This document shows, in pieces, positions 14,007 through 20,111 of a stretch of 20,111 nucleotides of DNA. The number at the start of each line of letters is the position of its first letter. The stretch's first letter is position 1. The DNA is from Bacteroidales bacterium UBA1722 (GTDB lineage: Bacteria > Bacteroidota > Bacteroidia > Bacteroidales > UBA932). Location of the stretch: positions 1-20,111 of the forward strand of contig DCIQ01000023.1 in the NCBI GenBank assembly GCA_002317435.1, written 5' to 3'. The notes under the pieces were generated by a model. The model ran no database searches. It was given only the letters and a program-made list of their open reading frames with translations, and was not told the origin of the DNA. Position numbers and translations under genes: made by a program.

Positions 14007-17000
14007 TTAGAAGTCGAGGTTGATACCGAATGTGTAGGTAGAAATGTAAGGATAAGAGTATACACCTATTTCGAGACCACCGGTCATACATCTGCGGGGA
14101 TCGAAGCCGGAATGACCGGAGAACAGGAGTACGTTGTCACCGGATACATAGAGACGCAGATTTGAAATCTTAGCCTTGCTCATCCACTTGGCGGGGAATG
14201 AGTAACCGATGGTTACGTTCTTGAGTGACAGGTAGCTGGCATCGAAGAGTGCCATATCGGTAGGACCGTATCCGCCAGCGGTGGCACATGCTCCGGACTG
14301 GTAGTTCTGAGCTGAATAGAAGTTCATGGGATACTTGGCGTCCAAGTTGTCCAGACTCCAGGTATTTCCGAGAACTTCAGATGAGACAGCCGTACCCTGC
14401 TGGAGGTTGTAACCTGTGAGGTAAAAACCGCCTTCGGTAGAACAGTAGTTGTTATCCACATATTTACCTCCGATCTGATATGTGAACTGGAGAGATACGT
14501 CGAGACCTTTGTATCTCATGCTTCCGGAAAATCCACCGTAAAGCTTGGGAAGAGCACTGCCCATTTCATAGCGTGAAGCCTCTTCATTATCAGCTGTGAG
14601 GATATCAGTTCCGGCGGGAACACCGTATTTTGAGGCATCCTTTTCGGTAACCTTATGCCAGAAGAGAGCGCTGCCGGCATCCTTGTCTCCTGCAGTATAT
14701 CCTGTATGCCAGGCACCGTCGGTACCGTAGTACTTGACACCTGTATTACCGGCCACTCCGCCATACTTGTAGAAGTAAAGATTATAGTAATCCTTGCCCA
14801 CACCACGGTAATATTGAGTATAACTGAGGGCACCTGCACCATTCATGGCCCATGCGTCGGGCTGTGCTTCGTAGAAGTAATCATCGCCCTCGGGGATACT
14901 GGTGAGGACGGTCTTGTAAGTGGTACCGTTGGCAGTGATGACTACATCCCAGTCTTTGGTCTTCACAGGCTGATAACTCAGTTCGAATTCTACGCCAGTA
15001 CTCTTGATACCGGCAGTATTCTGCTGAAGAGTAGCCTGACCGGATGCGAGGAAAGAAGAGTTCTTACCCCAGACGGCATTCTTTGTATGTTTGCTGAACC
15101 AGTCGAATGTACCGGCCACCTTTCCGTCCCAGAGGGTGAAATCGAAACCGGCATCGGCTGTATTGACATTTTCCCAAGTAAGGGAGTCATTCACCCAGGC
15201 ATTTTTACTCAAACTGTAGGTCTGGGGATAAGTGGCGGAACCGGCTGTCCAGTTGGAACCGCTGTAGTTCCATGTCTGGTATCCCGAATAGTAACCGATA
15301 CCGTTCTGGTTACCGAGGACACCATAGCTTCCGCGGAATTTCAGATTGGTGAGCCAACCCTTCACACCCTGCATCCAGGGCTCGTTGGTGATTCTCCAAC
15401 CGGCACCTACTGACCAGAAAGTACCCCAGCGGTTTTCCTCTTTTTTGAACTTGGAAGAACCGTCACGACGGAGGGACGCAGATACGTAATACTTCTCATC
15501 GTATATATAGTTCGCCCGGGCGAAATAGGACTCCATAGTCAGCTTATTGAATGAACCGCCGGCACCGGAGCCGAAGGTGCCGTACGAAGCGGTACCGAGG
15601 AAGTTGCAGTAGTTCTGCCAGTCATCTATGAGAGTATGTGCACCTGCCCAGTGCATCTGTTCATAGTTATACTCATAATATTCGTGACCGAGAAGGGCGT
15701 CAACATGATGCTTACCCATATCCTGAGCATAGTTCGCAAGAATCTGGCTGTTCAGAGTGCTGTATTCATTCTTGAATTTTCTGATAGCCGAACCGTACGA
15801 GTCAGTCAAACCATTCATCGAATGAGCTGATTCGGTGTTCCAGAATCTGGTCAGAGTTTCAAAAGTCGCATCATAGGCGAGGTTGGCCTCCACACTGAAA
15901 TATTTGAGGAAGCTGGCTCTCAGATAACCTTTCATGTTCAGGTCATTGTATTTCTGCTTGTACTCGGCCTGATCGTAATAAAGGGGAAGGTTGTAACTCC
16001 AGGGGGTGGCGGTGTATCCGAGGGGAGAGTAACTGTTGGCCACGTTGGGATAGTTACGGCCGTAGTTACAGTTGACCATCTTCTCGCCGTTGGCATTCAG
16101 TATGTAGTCACCGTTCTGGTCAAGTGCATACATATGGTCCAGAGGAGTGGAGGCATCGGTCCATGTGAACACGTTCTGGGAGACATAACCGGGGTTACGG
16201 CCCCACCGGGTTGACTGGGATTTCATGGTACGGTTGGTATAACCGAAGTTGGCGCCGGCCTTCAACCATTTGGTCACCTGAGCATTGACATTCGCACGTG
16301 CAGTGTATCTGTCAAAAGAGGACCAGGTAATATAGGAAGGATCTGACAGATAACCCATAGATATATGGTAGTCTACCTTATCTGAACCGCCTGAAGCGGA
16401 AACGTTGTATTCCTGACGGAAACGGGTGGCGGTGAGGGCGTCATAGACATCACTGTCCCCCCAGATAAGCTGGGCATTCGGATTTATGCTGCCATCGGTA
16501 TTCACCAGATAAGCACCTGTCATAGTGGCTGACTGTGTGGTCGTTCCGGCAGCTCCGGTGGTATTGTATACGGCCCCGGGCACCTTGTAGGCCATTCTGT
16601 TGCCCAGACCGTTTCTCTGGAACACATCGGCACCTCCCTTATAAGTACCGGTATAGTCGAACAGGTGCTGTGAAGCGTACTCGGCGGCAGCTGCGGAATT
16701 ACCGGCCAAGGAAGCATTTCCTCCCTTTCCGAAGTACATATCATTATAGATGGACTCCCAGTAGAATTCATAAAGATCCGCGACATTACCGTCGCCTATC
16801 TTGTCGAACTTGGAGTTGGGACCGATAGTGTTGACACCGAGACGGGACTCAAAAGAGATCTTGGTCTTGCCCTGCTTACCGGATTTGGTGGTCACGAGAA
16901 CTACACCGTTAGCACCGCGGGAACCATAGAGTGCGGTGGAAGCAGCATCCTTCAGGACTGTGATGCTTTCGATATCCTTACCGTTGATGGAAGACAGCGG

Positions 17001-17576
17001 GTTGGTACCTTCTGTAGCCGGAACGCCGTCTACGATGATTAGAGCGTTCGAGTTGTTGGCGGAAGCGGTACCGATACCACGGATACGGATACCCATATCA
17101 AGACCGGGCTGACCTTCGATGATGGATGTCTGCAGACCGGCCACCTGACCTTCAAGGGCACGGGTTACAGAACCCTGAGCCTGAGCTACGATGTTATTGC
17201 TGCTGATGGATCCGATGGATCCGGTGAGGTCCTTCCTTTTGGATGTACCGTAAGCTACGACGACTACGTCCTCGAGGAACTGGGCATCTTCGGTCATGAT
17301 CACATTGATGACTGATCTGCCATTTACGGTCACGGTCTGGTCAGCCAGACCGATGAACTGGAAAAGAAGTACTGAATTGGATTGCGGTACGGTAATTGAA
17401 TAATTACCATCCAAATCCGTAGAGGTACCGGTGGTGGTTCCCTGAACGAGAACACTGGCACCGATAACCGCCTCTCCCTTGGGATCGGTAACCTTACCGG
17501 ATACCTTTACCTGGGCGAATGCCTGAGTACTCAAAGCAAGCACTGCAAGCATGGTGATTAAGATACGTTTTGACAT
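14007..17576 (-). CDS. susC: SusC/RagA-family TonB-dependent outer-membrane glycan transporter
   Basis: 1189 aa. Sec signal peptide MSKRILITMLAVLALSTQAFAQ; a carboxypeptidase-D regulatory-like domain (~24-98: VSGKVTDPKGEAVIGASVLV ... DLDGNYSI); a likely TonB box DVVVVAYG (~103-110); plug domain (~113-232) with the SusC signature LKDAASTALYGSRGANG; then a long beta-barrel ending in an aromatic residue (TFGINLDF), as outer-membrane barrels do. There is no N-terminal STN domain, so control by an ECF sigma/anti-sigma pair through this protein is unlikely. It forms the import pore with SusD, energised by TonB. It is the probable first gene of the operon, after a 157-bp AT-rich leader and an inverted-repeat element. 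'susC' is a family name; the substrate is not identified. Confidence 0.96.
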   Translation of the reverse strand: MSKRILITMLAVLALSTQAFAQVKVSGKVTDPKGEAVIGASVLVQGTTTGTSTDLDGNYSITVPQSNSVLLFQFIGLADQTVTVNGRSVINVIMTEDAQFLEDVVVVAYGTSKRKDLTGSIGSISSNNIVAQAQGSVTRALEGQVAGLQTSIIEGQPGLDMGIRIRGIGTASANNSNALIIVDGVPATEGTNPLSSINGKDIESITVLKDAASTALYGSRGANGVVLVTTKSGKQGKTKISFESRLGVNTIGPNSKFDKIGDGNVADLYEFYWESIYNDMYFGKGGNASLAGNSAAAAEYASQHLFDYTGTYKGGADVFQRNGLGNRMAYKVPGAVYNTTGAAGTTTQSATMTGAYLVNTDGSINPNAQLIWGDSDVYDALTATRFRQEYNVSASGGSDKVDYHISMGYLSDPSYITWSSFDRYTARANVNAQVTKWLKAGANFGYTNRTMKSQSTRWGRNPGYVSQNVFTWTDASTPLDHMYALDQNGDYILNANGEKMVNCNYGRNYPNVANSYSPLGYTATPWSYNLPLYYDQAEYKQKYNDLNMKGYLRASFLKYFSVEANLAYDATFETLTRFWNTESAHSMNGLTDSYGSAIRKFKNEYSTLNSQILANYAQDMGKHHVDALLGHEYYEYNYEQMHWAGAHTLIDDWQNYCNFLGTASYGTFGSGAGGSFNKLTMESYFARANYIYDEKYYVSASLRRDGSSKFKKEENRWGTFWSVGAGWRITNEPWMQGVKGWLTNLKFRGSYGVLGNQNGIGYYSGYQTWNYSGSNWTAGSATYPQTYSLSKNAWVNDSLTWENVNTADAGFDFTLWDGKVAGTFDWFSKHTKNAVWGKNSSFLASGQATLQQNTAGIKSTGVEFELSYQPVKTKDWDVVITANGTTYKTVLTSIPEGDDYFYEAQPDAWAMNGAGALSYTQYYRGVGKDYYNLYFYKYGGVAGNTGVKYYGTDGAWHTGYTAGDKDAGSALFWHKVTEKDASKYGVPAGTDILTADNEEASRYEMGSALPKLYGGFSGSMRYKGLDVSLQFTYQIGGKYVDNNYCSTEGGFYLTGYNLQQGTAVSSEVLGNTWSLDNLDAKYPMNFYSAQNYQSGACATAGGYGPTDMALFDASYLSLKNVTIGYSFPAKWMSKAKISNLRLYVSGDNVLLFSGHSGFDPRRCMTGGLEIGVYSYPYISTYTFGINLDF

Positions 17577-17733
17577 AAATTATTAATTAAGTGAGTGTGT
17601 ATTAACCTGTTATATATCAATAAACATTAATGGAAAAATATAACCGGACACGAATTAACACGCTAAGTTATAAATATTTATATTATTTGCTATTTATTCT
17701 GTAATTTTTTTACGAGTCTCTCATAAGTAAGCA
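17577..17733 (-). promoter_or_regulatory. AT-rich leader upstream of SusC (probable promoter region)
   Basis: This very AT-rich stretch separates the SusC ATG from the inverted-repeat element and holds no gene. The only near match to a Bacteroides -7 motif on the minus strand is TATTTTTC (17633-17640), one base off, without a TTTG at 19 bases. The promoter for the operon is probably here by position, but I cannot place it. Confidence 0.35.
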
Positions 17734-17953
17734 TTAACCTGCATTATTCATACTCGTTCCTACTCCAAGAGCTTTCCTGACAGCACCTCAGCGTGGTGCT
17801 CGCTCTTACTCTTCGAAAGTAGGGGTCACTACATTCTTTATCGTCATCGCTGTGCTCACGCTGATGCACTGCCATTTAGTCAAGATAAAAAAACAACTTG
17901 GTAATCTTTCCTTAACTCTTTCGTAACGGAACAGTATGAATAATGCAGGTTAA
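17734..17953. mobile_element. MITE-like element with terminal inverted repeats and TTAA ends
   Basis: A 21-bp sequence at 17734-17754 recurs as its exact reverse complement at 17933-17953. It consists of TTAA followed by the 17-bp terminal repeat CCTGCATTATTCATACT. The match continues inward as (C)GTTCC at 17755-17760 and GGAAC at 17928-17932, apart from one extra base. The ~212-bp element has no open frame worth calling, only internal inverted repeats (AGCACC 17782-17787 with GGTGCT 17795-17800; TCAGCGTG 17788-17795 with CACGCTGA 17857-17864). TTAA at both ends looks like a target-site duplication. A small non-autonomous transposon or the two ends of a deleted IS fits; an IS1380-type parent is a guess. 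Confidence 0.65.
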
Positions 17954-17965
17954 AAAATTGAAAAA

Positions 17966-20111
17966 CTATTCCACCGAAAAACTCACACTCTTCAAGTCTT
18001 CATCCACCGAAGACGGACCCGTCATAATGGTGAAATCCCCCGGTTCCAGAGACCATTCTTCAGAAACGCCCCAGCACTGAAGCATCCCGGATGTGATGTC
18101 GAATCCGACTGTCACGGTCTCTCCTGCCCCGATGAATACCTTCCTGAACCCTTTGAGCTCCTTGACAGGTCGTGTTACGGAAGCATATTCGTCCCTGATG
18201 TACAGCTGGACCGTCTCCATACCGTCCACCGCCCCGGTATTTCTCACCTCCACGCTCACTTTCGCCAGCACCGCATCCGGCTCCGCACATACCTTGTTAT
18301 TATACACGGTGAGAGAAGGCTGTCCGTATTCGTATGAGGTATAGCTGAGGCCGAATCCGAAAGGATACAGACAACCGGTATGTGTCCAGACGAACTGACG
18401 CGAATACTGCATCGGCCTGTGGTTATAGACCGTCTGTATCTGTCCTGCGTTCCATGGTATGGTGACCGGAAGTTTACCAGAAGGATTCACCTCCCCTCTG
18501 AGCACATCGGCGACAGCCTGTCCCCCGAGCATCCCCGGCTCCCATGCTTCCACGATGGCATTTACATTTTCCTGCGCCCAACGCAGTGAGAGCGGTCTGC
18601 CGTTGAGAAGCACCAGAATGACCGGTTTTCCGGCAGCGTACACCTTTTCGAGAAGTTCCTGCTGCCTTCCGGGCAGTTCCAGATTATCCCTGTCGCAGTT
18701 TTCCCCTGTGGTACGGCCGAATGTCGAGTAGCGTTCAGTATTCTCCCCGAGAACGAGAATATTCACGTCTGAGGAGGAAGCCTGACGTGCGGCCGCCGCT
18801 ATGCCGGCATCGTCTATGTGTTCTATCATTCCATCGAAACACATGCTCTCCACAGAAGCGTCCGGATATGCGGCTTTGATACCTTCGAGCACGGTGATGA
18901 CGTCATCATCCGCCTGCGGCACCGCCCAGTCCCCGAGAATGGTCTGACTGTCGGCATTCGGTCCGCAGACGAATATCTTCCGTGCGGAAGAGAGCGGCAG
19001 CAGCCCGTCATTTTTCAGCAGGACTATGCTTTCACGCGCAGCGTCCAGTGCAGTGGCCCGATGCTCTGAAGCATCTTGGGGAGCCGCCCCACGGGCCCTG
19101 AGTTCAGGCACGGGATTTTCGAAAAGGCCGAGACGGAATTTCGCCGTCAATATCCGGCTCACCGCCTCGTCGATACGGGACTCGGGGATTCTGCCGCTTC
19201 TGACTCCATCCATCACAGAATCGAAGTATCCGTCCCCCTGCATATGTATGTCGATGCCTGCCTCCACCGATACCTTGAAAGCCTCATCCAGAGACGGGAG
19301 CCAGTGATGGAAAAGATGCATCCTCTCGATGTCCATCCAGTCGCTCACCACCACTCCTTCAAACCCGAGTTCATCCGAGAGGATATCCCGGATAAGCCAC
19401 CTGTTCCCGTGACAGGGGATTCCGTTGATTTCATTGTGCGCAGTCATCACCGACCCCACGTGAGCTTCCCGGACGGCAGCGATGAAGGGAGGCAGATAGA
19501 CCTCGCGGAGTTTTCTCTCGGAACAGTCCATCGGTGCCGCATTTATGCCGCCCGCAGGTTCTCCTCCCCCGAGCAGATGCTTGGCACAGGCCATCACCGA
19601 AGAGGGTCCGTAACCATCTCTTCCCTGCAGTCCCCATATGGAGTATTTCCCCATCCGGGCAGTGAGGTATGCATCCTCCCCGAATGTCTCCCCTATCCGG
19701 CCCCAGCGGGCGTCACGGGCCACATCCAGATTAGGGGAGAAAGTCCAGGCTATCCCGCTCCAGCGCATTTCCTGCGCCGTCTGGGCACCCATCGTCTCCA
19801 TAAGTTCAGGATGGAAAGTGGAAGCCATACCTATATTGGTCGGATAGACGGTACACCCTGCGATCAACCCGTTTCCATGGACGGCATCCACCCCGATAAG
19901 CAGCGGAATGCGAAGTCTGCTCTCCATGGCCATCTTCTGAAGCGCCACCGCCTCATCAGAAGTGAGGACATGCAGGAATGACCCCACAAGCCCCCGGCGG
20001 ACCTTGTCCGCCACATCCGGCTTCCCCAGATTATCATCGGCGGCATCGATATTCTTATATGGGGAACCGTGTCCCGGCTCCACGTAACACGGACCCACAT
20101 ATTGGCACATC
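17966..20111 (-). CDS. GH3 family beta-glycosidase (5' end outside the window)
   Basis: At least 714 codons; the frame is open to the window edge, and the first visible residues (MCQYVGP) correspond to the early 'EEKVGQM' region of GH3, so the signal peptide and true start lie beyond 20111. The alpha/beta barrel carries LLIGVDAVHGNGLIAG, RWGRIGETFGEDAYLT and the nucleophile in VVVSDWMD (Asp codon 19340-19342). The second domain has ARESIVLLKNDGLLPL and LGENTERYSTFGRTTGEN followed by RDNLELPGRQQELL, where the acid/base Glu is expected. A fibronectin-III-like C-terminal domain (KVSVEVRNTGAVDGMETVQL) ends the protein. Most relatives are exo-beta-glucosidases, some beta-xylosidases. It precedes the SusC operon on the same strand but is separated by 389 bp and the inverted-repeat element, so co-transcription is uncertain. 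Confidence 0.93.
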   Translation of the reverse strand, partial: MCQYVGPCYVEPGHGSPYKNIDAADDNLGKPDVADKVRRGLVGSFLHVLTSDEAVALQKMAMESRLRIPLLIGVDAVHGNGLIAGCTVYPTNIGMASTFHPELMETMGAQTAQEMRWSGIAWTFSPNLDVARDARWGRIGETFGEDAYLTARMGKYSIWGLQGRDGYGPSSVMACAKHLLGGGEPAGGINAAPMDCSERKLREVYLPPFIAAVREAHVGSVMTAHNEINGIPCHGNRWLIRDILSDELGFEGVVVSDWMDIERMHLFHHWLPSLDEAFKVSVEAGIDIHMQGDGYFDSVMDGVRSGRIPESRIDEAVSRILTAKFRLGLFENPVPELRARGAAPQDASEHRATALDAARESIVLLKNDGLLPLSSARKIFVCGPNADSQTILGDWAVPQADDDVITVLEGIKAAYPDASVESMCFDGMIEHIDDAGIAAAARQASSSDVNILVLGENTERYSTFGRTTGENCDRDNLELPGRQQELLEKVYAAGKPVILVLLNGRPLSLRWAQENVNAIVEAWEPGMLGGQAVADVLRGEVNPSGKLPVTIPWNAGQIQTVYNHRPMQYSRQFVWTHTGCLYPFGFGLSYTSYEYGQPSLTVYNNKVCAEPDAVLAKVSVEVRNTGAVDGMETVQLYIRDEYASVTRPVKELKGFRKVFIGAGETVTVGFDITSGMLQCWGVSEEWSLEPGDFTIMTGPSSVDEDLKSVSFSVE

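Noticed and set aside
14007..17576. Control of the locus by an ECF sigma/anti-sigma pair signalling through SusC
   Set aside because: The SusC N-terminus goes straight from signal peptide to the carboxypeptidase-D-like domain with no STN signalling domain, and no sigma or anti-sigma gene is in the window.
17755..17927. Transposase remnant or small gene inside the inverted-repeat element
   Set aside because: I found no frame with recognisable transposase motifs; the interior is short and dominated by inverted repeats.
19076..19981. Long plus-strand open frame (301 codons) opposite the GH3 gene
   Set aside because: It is antisense to a well-conserved GH3 coding region and its translation shows no recognisable domain, signal or membrane segment. 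The same applies to the other long plus-strand frames at 1108-1737, 2674-3429, 7919-8716, 13010-13762 and 14655-15413.
1..20111. CRISPR arrays, tRNA or rRNA genes, riboswitches
   Set aside because: No direct-repeat arrays and no tRNA or rRNA-like sequence were seen. Intergenic space is small and accounted for by hairpins, promoter-like motifs and the inverted-repeat element.

Overview
The window looks like part of a polysaccharide utilisation locus (PUL) from a Bacteroidales-type member of the Bacteroidota. The evidence is an adjacent SusC/SusD pair, many Sec or lipoprotein signal peptides, family GH92/GH3/GH31 exo-glycosidases, and promoter-like motifs of the Bacteroides type (TAnnTTTG). Base composition looks close to half GC by eye. 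I cannot assign a genus. Every gene I can support is on the minus strand, so the locus reads from high to low coordinates.

Layout in reading order: a GH3 beta-glycosidase whose 5' end lies outside the window (17966-20111); a 389-bp gap holding a small element with inverted-repeat ends (17734-17953) and an AT-rich SusC leader; SusC (14007-17576); SusD (12305-13978); a 144-bp gap with two perfect hairpins and a candidate promoter; a small lipocalin-like lipoprotein (11628-12110); a GH92 alpha-mannosidase (9572-11626); a glycyl radical enzyme (GRE) activase (8607-9494) and its GRE (6464-8602); a RhaT-family sugar/H+ symporter (5456-6448); a second GH92 with an inserted PA14 domain (2800-5445); a helical-repeat-type lipoprotein (1848-2783) overlapping a beta-propeller lipoprotein with a CxxCH haem motif (382-1851); and the start of a GH31 alpha-glycosidase that leaves the window (1-325). 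From SusC onward spacing is mostly 1-30 bp, which suggests one long operon with possible internal promoters.

Inferred job: SusC/D imports an alpha-mannose-containing glycan. Periplasmic or surface GH92, GH31 and GH3 enzymes remove mono-sugars, and the RhaT-type permease brings a released sugar or derivative into the cytoplasm. The unexpected part is the cytoplasmic GRE/activase pair inside this operon. Its active-site motif is Gly-Cys-Asn-Trp, not the Gly-Cys-Val-Glu of known diol-dehydratase GREs, so it cannot be assigned to a characterised reaction. The GRE-activase-permease cassette, the GH92 with Gln where the acid Glu is expected, and the haem-motif propeller lipoprotein are the best candidates for new biology. 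No regulator (HTCS, ECF sigma/anti-sigma) and no obvious SusE/F-type surface glycan-binding protein is present in the window.
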